DNA of 7,148 nt from a candidate division CSSED10-310 bacterium (GCA_016929305.1 JAFGJC010000313.1:1-7148); one strand, 5' to 3'. Shown: positions 1-7,147, counted from the first letter of the stretch. A program made the numbers and translations. Notes: a model not told the origin generated them from the letters alone.

Positions 1-1
1 G

Positions 2-994
2 GGTGATATACACGGTCATTCAGTCTTTTCGGACGGCACAGGTACGCCGGAAGACTATTATACGTACGGAAGGGATGCAGCCGATCTGGATTTCATAGCG
101 CTGACCGACCATGATTCTTGGGGATTCCGGCCACTAAGTGCCATAGAAGAACAGTATTTCCGGGCCGGGAATTCATTTTCCGATGATGAGCATTTTGTTG
201 TAATTCTGGGATATGAATGGACTAGCTGGGATTTCGGGCACAGAAACGTTTATTTTTCCGGTGCCGATGCCTGTGTATTCGATTCTCGGAATGAACGTTA
301 TGATACACCTGACGAATTAGTCTCTGCGCTTGATGCTGCGTCATCTATTATTGTACCTCACCATCTGGGCGGCGGACCGGTTCCATTTAACCTTGATTCA
401 TGGTCTTCTAAAATGATGCCGGTATCAGAAGTTGTTTCTGTTCACGGAAACAGTGAATCTTCTGGTTGTCGTTATCGGATTTACAATGCGGGTGAGGGTG
501 GATTTTTCAGGGATGCGTTAAATCGGGGTTATATGTGGGGTGCCATAGGATCTTCAGATTCCCATGATGGACATCCCGGCTTGCGAACAAATGGCGCACA
601 GGTGAGAGGTATGGTGGGTATCTGGGCGGATAATCTCAACAGAACATCGATATTTAATGCGCTTCGAAACAGGTTCTGCTATGCGACGTCAGGAGCCCGT
701 ATCGTCGTGGAGTTTTATGTATCCGGATATCCCATGGGGAGTGTGATATCGGAGGTGGAACCTAAAGAGAAGGTGATTCAAGGGAAAATAATCGGTGAGA
801 ATGATTTGGAACGAATTGAACTCATTAAAAATGGAACTATCTATAACCGTTTTTACGGTAACGGCAACCGGTGTGATTTCCATTGGGTTGATGACGAGGG
901 CGAATCGAATCGGTCCGCGTACTATTATTTAGTTATTTATCAGATGGACGGGGAGTTTGCGGTTTCCAGCCCGATCTGGATAAACGTGAAGTGA
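2..994 (+). CDS. PHP-domain metallohydrolase, CehA/McbA-like (5' truncated by window edge)
   Basis: The frame is open from base 2, so the N-terminus lies outside the window; 330 residues and the stop are visible. Metal-binding PHP motifs appear in order: the D-I-H-G-H-S strand with SDG (fragment residues 2-12), ALTDHD (33-38), GYEW with E72, the histidine pair PHH (H120, H121), H148 with E152, and GSSDSH with a following H191 (183-191). The segment after that, including FCYATSGARI and a beta-rich tail with MGS, matches the C-terminal half of CehA/McbA-type enzymes. Family members are metal-dependent hydrolases of phosphoesters or carbamate/amide-type bonds, often exported; the substrate cannot be told from this sequence. 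An internal ATG at 413 is not the start, because the catalytic motifs lie upstream of it. The PHP fold is secure and the subfamily likely. No terminator hairpin follows the stop. Confidence 0.9.
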   Translation, partial: GDIHGHSVFSDGTGTPEDYYTYGRDAADLDFIALTDHDSWGFRPLSAIEEQYFRAGNSFSDDEHFVVILGYEWTSWDFGHRNVYFSGADACVFDSRNERYDTPDELVSALDAASSIIVPHHLGGGPVPFNLDSWSSKMMPVSEVVSVHGNSESSGCRYRIYNAGEGGFFRDALNRGYMWGAIGSSDSHDGHPGLRTNGAQVRGMVGIWADNLNRTSIFNALRNRFCYATSGARIVVEFYVSGYPMGSVISEVEPKEKVIQGKIIGENDLERIELIKNGTIYNRFYGNGNRCDFHWVDDEGESNRSAYYYLVIYQMDGEFAVSSPIWINVK

Positions 995-1014
995 GTCATA
1001 GGTAGATTATTCTA

Positions 1015-1043
1015 TTGCGCCGGGCAGAGTGACTTGATATGGT
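1015..1043 (+). promoter_or_regulatory. Possible promoter of the tRNA-Ala gene
   Basis: TTGCGC (1015-1020) and TATGGT (1038-1043) are separated by 17 nt. This would start transcription near 1050, about 11 nt before the mature tRNA. The -35 matches consensus at three of six positions and the -10 at four of six, so this is a weak call based on spacing and location. It assumes a sigma-70-like consensus, which may not suit this organism. Confidence 0.25.
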
Positions 1044-1060
1044 TTCGCTGCTCTTTACAA

Positions 1061-1133
1061 GGGGGTATAGCTCAGCTGGGAGAGCGCTACGTTCGCAACG
1101 TAGAAGTCGGGGGTTCAAGTCCCCCTACCTCCA
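1061..1133 (+). tRNA. tRNA-Ala, anticodon CGC
   Basis: A full cloverleaf can be drawn. The acceptor stem pairs 1061-1067 with 1126-1132 and contains the G3:U70 wobble pair, the identity element for alanyl-tRNA synthetase. The D stem is GCTC/GAGC (1070-1073 with 1082-1085). The anticodon stem is CTACG/CGTAG with loop TTCGCAA, placing CGC at 1094-1096, which reads GCG. The variable loop has five bases. The T stem has five G-C pairs with loop TTCAAGT (1114-1120). The discriminator is A1133. The next bases are AAT, so the CCA tail is not encoded and must be added after transcription. The gene is 73 nt long with no intron and no obvious terminator behind it. Confidence 0.97.
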
Positions 1134-1188
1134 AATATGACGTAATTCAGATAATGTTTGATCTATGCGGTAACACTCAAGAAATACC

Positions 1189-1217
1189 TTGTGTTTGATC
1201 GAATTCTGAAAGATAAT
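1189..1217 (+). promoter_or_regulatory. Weak promoter-like motif before the diguanylate cyclase gene
   Basis: TTGTGT (1189-1194) and GATAAT (1212-1217) are spaced by 17 nt. The -10 matches five of six consensus bases and the -35 only three. Transcription would start about 3 nt before the ATG at 1227, or about 15 nt before the next in-frame ATG at 1239. If real, the message would be nearly leaderless for the first of these starts. The region is A/T-rich, so a chance match is quite possible. Confidence 0.2.
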
Positions 1218-1226
1218 AAAAATAAA

Positions 1227-4097
1227 ATGAAAGCAAAAATGATATATATTTCATTTCAATGTCTTCTTTGGCTTATGCCGTTTTGGAGCGTTCAGGCAGT
1301 AACCGATAAAACAACGCTTTTTCAAGAGTTTATGGCTATCTCTTCCAAATCTTATTCAACACGGCATGGACTTCCCAGCAGTCATATCGAGAAAGTCTTT
1401 CAGGATAAATATGGTTTTATTTGGGTATGCACGCAGCAAGGGCTTGCACGTTATGATGGACAGGATTTTACGGTATATAATGAATATCCGAAAGAAGTTT
1501 CTGTTTATACCTATGCAAGTTTCATTGACGAAAATGAAGATATCTGGATTGGAACGACAAATGGAATGGCGGTTCTTCATGATTATGAATATCGGAAAAT
1601 TCCTTTAGATATACCCGGCACTCGACATGAAATTATCGACATGCTGCAGGATGCTGAGGGTGCATGCTGGTTTATATGCAATAATTTAGGCCCATATGTA
1701 ATGAAAGTTGACTCGGAACCGGTCAATATCGGGTTGGGAACAGAACTAGAGAAAGCCTATATTTATGATTTGGTGCTGGATGATTCCGGACGCCTTTGGA
1801 TTGCATCCTCAAAAGGTGTATTTATTTATTCGGAGGGAAAAGTCCAACAATACAATATCCCTGGGTACCCTTCAGTGAATGCCTATCAATTATTAATCCA
1901 CTCCGATGGTTCAGGAATTGTTGCGGAGACCAGCGGATCGATGATTATTTTTTCGTCAGGAAAAGCTGAAAAAATTCGATTGGTACCGGAAAATGAAGAT
2001 TTAATGATTTACAGCCTTTCTGAAAATCCAATTGGAGGGGTTTGGATTGGAACCAGTAAAGGGCTGTTTGTTTACCGTGATGGGAATATAGAGCATTTTA
2101 CTGTCAGTGATGGCATAACCAGCAATCTGGTGTTTGATGTATATTTCGACCGTGAAGGTATCCTCTGGTACAGCAGTGACAATGGGCTGGGTAAAATTTT
2201 CGGATTGCAGTTTCGACAGATTGTTCCCAGCAGAGATCTACCTATTGCTACCGTCCATGATATTGATCAGGATAACAAACTTCGTATTTGGATAGCGACA
2301 TCCGAAGGCGTTGTGCGGCTCGATGATAGAAATTTCAAACGCTGGCAGGCAGATGATGGCCTCAACGATGATTTTATCATGACGATATTATGTCTAAAAG
2401 ATAATGATGTGCTCGTTTCAAACTCCGGAGGTCTTTTCAAAATTCACAATGACAAGGTATTTCCAATTGACGAGGAGGTTAAACCGGTAGCTTATGAAAT
2501 GGTAGAAGGTCCTTCAGGTACAGTATGGATTGGTGCCAGCGAGGGTATATATAAATTAGAGCAAAACAAAGTCACATTTATGAATGATGAATTGAATCTC
2601 CCCGGTCTTGTCGAGGTGTCATGTATATTTTTTGACAATCATCAAAATATGTGGGTTTCGACAGACGGTCAGGGTGTTTATCGAATTGATTCACAAACAG
2701 AAACGGCAGTGAAGATACAAAATTTACCTTCAGAAAATGTGTTTACAGTCTATCAGGATCAAAAAAACTATATTTGGATTGGGACATTGGAGGGTGCTTG
2801 TCTGCTTGAAGATACCGATGTGAAAGTAATATACACGATGCGCCATGGACTTAAATCAAACAATATATGGTCAATCCGTCAGGATCTTAATGGCGATATG
2901 TGGTTTGCTACCAGCAAGGGGTTATCATGTCTTAAAAGTGGTCGAATACTGAATTATGATGTCGAGGATGGGGTAAGTGGTGATGATATGGTGGCCAACT
3001 GTAATCTGACGGACCATATGAACCGAATATGGTTTGGTGGTACTGGTATAACCATCATCGATCCTGGATATTCGCTGCCAATTACCGAACCGCTGGTTTA
3101 CATCAAGCGAGCGCTTGTTGATGACCGACCACTCCAGTACGGCGAAATTTTGCCGCACAATCTCAACAACGTGGATTTTAATTTTGTATGTTTAAGTTTT
3201 GCAAATGAAAATAGAAACCAATATCGATATCAACTTTATGGTTACGATCGTTTTCGTTCTCAACCAACGTCGTCACCGCACATCCGATATACAAACCTTC
3301 CAACCGGTAAATACAGACTTGTAGTTGATGCCATCAATCGTAATGGTATTTTCAGCAAATCGCCTGCAACGTTTGAATTCGAAATTTTACCGGCCTGGTG
3401 GGAATTGTATTGGGTCAGGGTTTCCGGAGCTGTGCTTCTGGCTATGTTCATATATAGTTTTGCCCGTTTGCGCAGTATAACAATCCGCCGACGTGCCCAA
3501 TGGTTGCAGAAAGAGGTTGATCGTCAGACGGAAGTGATCACAAATCACCTGGAAACTCTTGAGAAACAAAAGGAAAAACTTGAGAAACTGTCCATTACTG
3601 ACGATCTTACAAACATTTACAACAGAAGGTATTTTTTCAGAGTTTTAATGGCTGAGTGGAAACGTCAGGAGCGTTACAAGCGCTCACTATCAATAATTCT
3701 GTTTGATATTGATCATTTTAAAGGAGTGAACGACACCTACGGTCATGCAGTCGGAGATGAGGTGTTGATAAAGGTCGTTCAGATCATGAAACGGAATCTG
3801 CGAGAAACGGATACACTCGCTCGATTTGGTGGTGAGGAATTTATCGTGCTTCTTCCTGAAACCGGATTGGATACTGCCGTTGAAGTTGCTGAGAGAATCA
3901 GAGCATCGGTGGAGTCTTTAAGTGTTAATTTTTCATCGTACCAATCAATAAAGGTTCATATTTCCGGCGGTGTCAGCACAAAATTTGGCGAAACAGGTGC
4001 AATGAATCCCGATGCTTTGGTCCGTCAAGCCGATATTGCACTTTACAGGGCAAAACAAAGCGGTAGGAATCAGATATCGGCCTATATTCCTGAGTAA
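1227..4097 (+). CDS. Membrane sensor diguanylate cyclase: two seven-bladed propellers, Y_Y_Y domain, TM helix, GGDEF
   Basis: This 957-residue protein should sense an extracytoplasmic ligand and make cyclic di-GMP from two GTP in the cytoplasm. Residues 1-24 look like a signal peptide (Lys at 2 and 4, hydrophobic core, VQA before the cut), which is why ATG 1227 is preferred over the in-frame TTG at 1158; no strong ribosome binding site is visible. Fourteen propeller units of the W-[IV]-x-[TS]-x-x-G type run from about residue 45 to 615, enough for two seven-bladed propellers. A Y_Y_Y domain follows (about 640-720), then one transmembrane helix (728-746), a charged coiled coil (750-788), and the GGDEF domain starting at SITDDLT (789). 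The domain keeps FDIDHFK (826-832), the inhibitory site RETD (859-862) and GGEEF (868-872), so it should be active and feedback-inhibited. The sensor half resembles hybrid two-component systems of Bacteroidota, with the kinase replaced by a cyclase. The ligand is unknown. Confidence 0.93.
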   Translation: MKAKMIYISFQCLLWLMPFWSVQAVTDKTTLFQEFMAISSKSYSTRHGLPSSHIEKVFQDKYGFIWVCTQQGLARYDGQDFTVYNEYPKEVSVYTYASFIDENEDIWIGTTNGMAVLHDYEYRKIPLDIPGTRHEIIDMLQDAEGACWFICNNLGPYVMKVDSEPVNIGLGTELEKAYIYDLVLDDSGRLWIASSKGVFIYSEGKVQQYNIPGYPSVNAYQLLIHSDGSGIVAETSGSMIIFSSGKAEKIRLVPENEDLMIYSLSENPIGGVWIGTSKGLFVYRDGNIEHFTVSDGITSNLVFDVYFDREGILWYSSDNGLGKIFGLQFRQIVPSRDLPIATVHDIDQDNKLRIWIATSEGVVRLDDRNFKRWQADDGLNDDFIMTILCLKDNDVLVSNSGGLFKIHNDKVFPIDEEVKPVAYEMVEGPSGTVWIGASEGIYKLEQNKVTFMNDELNLPGLVEVSCIFFDNHQNMWVSTDGQGVYRIDSQTETAVKIQNLPSENVFTVYQDQKNYIWIGTLEGACLLEDTDVKVIYTMRHGLKSNNIWSIRQDLNGDMWFATSKGLSCLKSGRILNYDVEDGVSGDDMVANCNLTDHMNRIWFGGTGITIIDPGYSLPITEPLVYIKRALVDDRPLQYGEILPHNLNNVDFNFVCLSFANENRNQYRYQLYGYDRFRSQPTSSPHIRYTNLPTGKYRLVVDAINRNGIFSKSPATFEFEILPAWWELYWVRVSGAVLLAMFIYSFARLRSITIRRRAQWLQKEVDRQTEVITNHLETLEKQKEKLEKLSITDDLTNIYNRRYFFRVLMAEWKRQERYKRSLSIILFDIDHFKGVNDTYGHAVGDEVLIKVVQIMKRNLRETDTLARFGGEEFIVLLPETGLDTAVEVAERIRASVESLSVNFSSYQSIKVHISGGVSTKFGETGAMNPDALVRQADIALYRAKQSGRNQISAYIPE

Positions 4098-4101
4098 TAT
4101 G

Positions 4102-5418
4102 TCAATGATGATGCGTTTCACGCACTGCATCCAGACTGAATTTCATCAAAACTGGACCAATTATTTGATTGATAATTATTGATGCAATCAGAACGGTCGT
4201 CAGACTAGAACCCCACTCCGGAAATTCCCGTTGAAGTATTTTGGCCAGCCCGAAACTCACTCCTGCTTGAGTAATAAAACTCAATCCATAAAGACTGCTA
4301 TGTTTTACCGGATCGTTACCCAGTCTTCCACCAATAAATGAGCCGATTGAGATATACACTAACCGCAAGAAAACGATGATTATGGCAATATGCCAGGTAT
4401 CTTTTAAGATATTTATATTCAATGCAGCACCTGTCAGGCTGAAAAACAAAACGTATACTGGTAACGCGCTTCGATCAATCGCATGGATCAGTGCGTTGCC
4501 TTCGTCATAAAGATTTTGAATCACAAAACCTGCGGTCATGCATATTACCATAGGTTCCAATTCAAAAACGGTTCTGAAATTGATCTCGATAAAATCACTT
4601 ATAAAGTGTGACATTTTTGCAGTTATAAAAATGATTGCCAAAATAAAGAAAACCCGTTCCCTGCCGATATATTTAAAATATAATGAAATTATCCAACCGA
4701 GAATTATTCCTGCCAGTATTGACGATCCCAGAGCACTGAAAAGTCCGGTCAGGTTAGACGTTTGTTGACCTGTCTGATGAAGTGCGATTTTGGCAAAGGA
4801 AGCAGCAATTGCGAACAAGGGTATAATAATGACGTCTGTCACTACGGTGACACTCAATACCGTATCAGTAAATTTACCCGATGCACGAGTTTCGGAAATA
4901 ATGGCAATTGCTGAGGAGGGCGATCGGGCAATCGCTATAATTCCGCATAGTGAGCACATAACAATTATTTCTTGCCAGGTTCTGTCTTTGAAAAAATCAA
5001 TATTCAGTGAAGACAGAGTGATTGTAACACCGATGAATATGACGACCGATCCAATAGTGATCAGAAGCAGAATCGGTTTAAGACGTGAAATTACCTTACG
5101 AATCCGGAGTTCGCCACCAGCTGCTAGAGCTATAAAATTGAGAGCTAGGTCGTCAATAAATCTGAGGTTTGCTACGGCTGAATCCGTAAGAAGGTTGGCA
5201 AAATACGGTCCAAAAATTATACCTGCAATGAGATAGGCTGTAATCCTCGGCAATCGCATCTTGTAAAAAACATCACTCAGCAGATATCCGACGAGTAAGA
5301 TGAAACCAAATGAAAGCGTTGGGAGAGCGGATATTGAAAAGAATAGTTGTTCAGAAATGCCGAATTGAATGACGAACATTATCGTAAGAAACATTACAAG
5401 AACGAATATGCGATTCAT
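4102..5418 (-). CDS. Cation:proton antiporter, CPA2 type (Na_H_Exchanger fold), downstream subunit
   Basis: This 438-residue protein is almost entirely hydrophobic, with roughly 13 membrane helices and no soluble regulatory domain. Motifs typical of the CPA2 antiporter fold are seen. They are RITAYLIAGIIFGP near 58-71, the broken-helix segment ARSPSSAIAIISE (164-176), the ion-binding helix VVTDVIIIP with D195, the LPVYVLFFSLTGAALN segment (319-334) and the GLSFITQAGVSFGLA segment (378-392). It should exchange protons for Na+ or K+ across the cytoplasmic membrane. The ion pair is Thr194-Asp195, not the Asp-Asp or Asn-Asp of well-studied relatives, so stoichiometry and ion choice are open. Its ATG overlaps the stop of the preceding antiporter gene (ATGA), and AAGGG lies 10 nt upstream of the start. 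It ends in three histidines and converges on the cyclase gene. The KefB/KefC-type TrkA domain is absent. Confidence 0.9.
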   Translation of the reverse strand: MNRIFVLVMFLTIMFVIQFGISEQLFFSISALPTLSFGFILLVGYLLSDVFYKMRLPRITAYLIAGIIFGPYFANLLTDSAVANLRFIDDLALNFIALAAGGELRIRKVISRLKPILLLITIGSVVIFIGVTITLSSLNIDFFKDRTWQEIIVMCSLCGIIAIARSPSSAIAIISETRASGKFTDTVLSVTVVTDVIIIPLFAIAASFAKIALHQTGQQTSNLTGLFSALGSSILAGIILGWIISLYFKYIGRERVFFILAIIFITAKMSHFISDFIEINFRTVFELEPMVICMTAGFVIQNLYDEGNALIHAIDRSALPVYVLFFSLTGAALNINILKDTWHIAIIIVFLRLVYISIGSFIGGRLGNDPVKHSSLYGLSFITQAGVSFGLAKILQREFPEWGSSLTTVLIASIIINQIIGPVLMKFSLDAVRETHHH

Positions 5419-6611
5419 TGATCGGAAACCCTTAACAATCGAGGCATGAAAACGGCTGCAAGTATTTCATTGATAATGATGGCGGAAAGTACCGTAAACA
5501 AAAGAATCGTGCTGAGCATTCCGGGTTCTACTAAACGGTAAGCAAGTGCCAATGAAACGGTTATTCCGCCCTGTGATATTAAACCGAAGCCAAAAAAAGG
5601 AGGCAGGTTTCGAGGATACTTGATGTATCTGCTGGTGGTATATCCTGCCGAAATTTTGGCAATGAATCGTAACAAAGTGTAGGCAAAAACGAGAGTAATC
5701 ATTTCAAAAGTAATCATTGGAATCATTGATCCGGCTAATAGGAGAAGCACAATATAAATTGGTTTTTCCAGAATGGAAAGAACCGCATAAATTCGTTTTG
5801 CACTATCGCAATTTGCTATAATTGCACCCATTAGTGTTGTCATATACAAGACGGATGTATTGAAATACATGGCAATACCACTGGCGAAGACGACAAATCC
5901 GATGATGAAAACCATCAGTTCGGATTGTTTGGTATTCGGTTGGATGAGCAGATCCATCAGGAAGGCCAAAACAATGCTGAGCACCGTAACAAAAAGAAAC
6001 CATTGGATCCAAGTTGGCACAGCAACATCAAATATGGGATTTCTTACACTAAAGAAAGCCATGATGCCAGTGATTATAATGGCGAGAGTGGCATCGACAC
6101 CCGATAAAAATCTAAGGAATTCCATAAGACGATTACGCGTCAGATGCAGTTCTTTTTCAAAAATCGCTAACGATGACTGAGCTGTACATGATGCGGTTGC
6201 AGCGAGTAAAATGGCACCACATAACTGTGATATTTGACCTGAGCCTGTAAGCGTTTCCAGAAGATAATAAAACGGAAACAACAGCAACAGAATAACGAGA
6301 GAAGCTTGAAGCAAGCCGGCTTTCCAATATTGAGGGGGAAATTTCCTTATCAATGGAAGATGGATTTGCAAACCGAAAAGGAAACCGGTCCATCCGAGCG
6401 CCAGCGTCAGGAGTGGTTGAAGATCATTCATTGTATTGTTGTCGATAAGATTGATTGCGAGGGGTCCTAATAAAAAACCGACAATTATGAATTCTGTACC
6501 GGTTAAAAAGAAGTGACGTGCCGCCAAAGGCAGTTTAATGCGAGCAAATGACCAGTATGACCCTAAAAATGCCAGAAGAATCAGGAGGAGCGATCCTGTG
6601 ACTACCTTCAT
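5415..6611 (-). CDS. Cation:proton antiporter-like membrane protein, CPA2 type, upstream subunit
   Basis: This 398-residue protein has about 13 hydrophobic helices and is a distant paralogue of the antiporter encoded just downstream. Counterpart motifs line up. TGTEFIIVGFLLGP (37-50) matches the early glycine-rich helix, AATASCTAQSSLAIFEKE (137-154) the broken helix, and FLSGVDATLAIII (168-180, D173) the ion-binding helix. LEKPIYIVLLLLAGS (281-295) and GFGLISQGGITVSLALAYR (341-359) match late segments. The key aspartate is kept but preceded by valine (V172-D173). It lacks a fused cytoplasmic domain. It follows the PII-like gene by 12 nt and overlaps the next antiporter gene by 4 nt, which points to translational coupling and possibly a two-subunit transporter. 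The Shine-Dalgarno is weak (an AAGAAAA stretch before ATG 6611). The transporter fold is well supported, but whether it transports alone or helps its partner cannot be told. Confidence 0.85.
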   Translation of the reverse strand: MKVVTGSLLLILLAFLGSYWSFARIKLPLAARHFFLTGTEFIIVGFLLGPLAINLIDNNTMNDLQPLLTLALGWTGFLFGLQIHLPLIRKFPPQYWKAGLLQASLVILLLLFPFYYLLETLTGSGQISQLCGAILLAATASCTAQSSLAIFEKELHLTRNRLMEFLRFLSGVDATLAIIITGIMAFFSVRNPIFDVAVPTWIQWFLFVTVLSIVLAFLMDLLIQPNTKQSELMVFIIGFVVFASGIAMYFNTSVLYMTTLMGAIIANCDSAKRIYAVLSILEKPIYIVLLLLAGSMIPMITFEMITLVFAYTLLRFIAKISAGYTTSRYIKYPRNLPPFFGFGLISQGGITVSLALAYRLVEPGMLSTILLFTVLSAIIINEILAAVFMPRLLRVSDQ

Positions 6612-6623
6612 GATTTTTCTTGA

Positions 6624-6962
6624 TTAGAGTTCATGAGCGAGACCCGAGACGCGCTTGACAGGAATGGTGATGATCATTCCTGTTCCTGGTTTCATCAAAT
6701 CGCCGCAAACTTCATGCACAAGCGCTATTGCATCACCGACCATAACCTGATCCAAAACAGACAAGATAACATGAGTGTGAATATCCCCGCGTGGAAACAA
6801 AGAAAGCAAACCTGAAAAAACGGGGATGTCATGAGTGATAATTTCACCCATTCCTCGTCCCTCCAGAACGGTTGCACCTGTTATTCCCATATCAAGAAAA
6901 CCGGTAAGTATCTCTTCTACTTTCTTTGAATCTTTTATGAAACAGATCAGTAATTCTTTCAT
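6624..6962 (-). CDS. PII-like signalling protein (P-II superfamily)
   Basis: The 112-residue length fits one PII-fold subunit, normally a trimer. The pattern is ferredoxin-like: an N-terminal strand MKELLICFIK, the KKVEEILTGFLDMGITGATVLEG helix-strand unit (13-35), and a glycine-rich turn GRGMGEIITHDIPVFSGL (35-52) where classical PII carries its T-loop. Next come the strand HVILSVL, the helix VGDAIALVHEVCGDL, and the B-loop-like PGTGMIITIPVKRVSGL (92-108). Classical GlnB/GlnK features are missing: there is no Tyr uridylylation site and the T-loop region is short, so this is a PII-like protein, not the nitrogen regulator itself. Known relatives bind adenine nucleotides between subunits and often control the transporter encoded beside them. 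Here it heads two antiporter genes, so nucleotide-dependent control of cation/proton exchange is the natural inference. ATG 6962 has no strong Shine-Dalgarno, but the preceding frame stops 8 nt upstream. Confidence 0.82.
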   Translation of the reverse strand: MKELLICFIKDSKKVEEILTGFLDMGITGATVLEGRGMGEIITHDIPVFSGLLSLFPRGDIHTHVILSVLDQVMVGDAIALVHEVCGDLMKPGTGMIITIPVKRVSGLAHEL

Positions 6963-6970
6963 TGCTGCAC

Positions 6971-7147
6971 TTAAATATGACAGTGGTCTTCTTGTTCAAT
7001 ATTCAATTGAATGTCTTGAACAGATTTGCAGGCGACGATGCTATCGCAAAAACTTGAGTTACATGCGAGTCGTGCAATTCTTGCGATAAGACGTACATGT
7101 TTTCCTGCAAAACGACTTGGATTCACCAGGAAGAATGTTAAAAAAAC
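6971..7147 (-). CDS. 3' end of an upstream gene, tentatively a degenerate HPr-like domain
   Basis: A minus-strand frame is open from the window edge for 58 codons and stops (TAA, 6973-6971) just 8 nt before the PII-like ATG. That spacing matches the tight packing of the rest of this operon and is the main reason to call it a gene. The peptide shows a loose HPr-like layout: VNPSRF followed by a helix-like HVRLIARIARLA, then CKSVQDIQL resembling the AKS-x-x-D-x-x-L region of HPr around its Ser46, and a short strand IEQEDHCHI. On this alignment the phosphorylated histidine would be Ala and the adjacent Arg would be Lys, and the last helix of HPr is missing. If related, it would be a non-phosphorylatable, shortened form. 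It also has four cysteines. The alignment was done by eye over few residues, so the family is uncertain; the frame itself could also be chance. Confidence 0.4.
   Translation of the reverse strand, partial: VFLTFFLVNPSRFAGKHVRLIARIARLACNSSFCDSIVACKSVQDIQLNIEQEDHCHI
6993..7022. repeat. Nested inverted repeat with four TTCAA/TTGAA boxes upstream of the PII-like gene
   Basis: Outer arms TGTTCAA (6993-6999) and TTGAACA (7016-7022) enclose a perfect 12-bp palindrome, ATTCAATTGAAT (7001-7012), nearly centred on the same point. The result is two TTCAA boxes (6995, 7002) facing two TTGAA boxes (7007, 7016). It lies 31-60 nt before the PII-like ATG. A weak minus-strand promoter-like pair, TTGAAC (6999-6994) and TATTTA (6977-6972), overlaps one arm. 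It could be a dimeric repressor site, but it also falls inside the open frame described above, which weakens a regulatory reading. Confidence 0.3.

Noticed and set aside
413..994. An ATG at 413 that could begin a separate 193-residue protein
   Set aside because: The same frame is open to the window edge and carries the first PHP motifs upstream of 413, so the ATG is internal.
1158..1226. An upstream TTG start adding 23 residues to the cyclase
   Set aside because: The extension would sit in front of a well-formed signal peptide that begins at ATG 1227, and there is no ribosome binding site before the TTG.
4112..4124. A small hairpin (TGCGT-TTC-ACGCA) near the convergent stops as a terminator
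   Set aside because: The stem is only 5 bp, has no T-run on either strand and lies inside the antiporter coding sequence.
4790..5236. A 148-codon plus-strand frame opposite the downstream antiporter
   Set aside because: It lies wholly antisense to a clear membrane protein gene, and its Arg/Ile/Thr-rich composition is what a hydrophobic gene gives on its opposite strand.
5860..6180. A 106-codon plus-strand frame opposite the upstream antiporter
   Set aside because: It is an antisense shadow of the antiporter, with no recognisable motif.
6835..7089. An 84-codon plus-strand frame across the start of the PII-like gene
   Set aside because: It is mostly antisense to the PII-like gene and shows no motif.
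7025..7111. A long nested inverted repeat (TTTGCAGG/CCTGCAAA around TATCGCAA/TTGCGATA) that might be a riboswitch or attenuator
   Set aside because: The arms are 8 bp each with unequal inner spacing and a large unpaired centre, and the region is better read as the coding tail of an upstream gene. No known riboswitch pattern was recognised.
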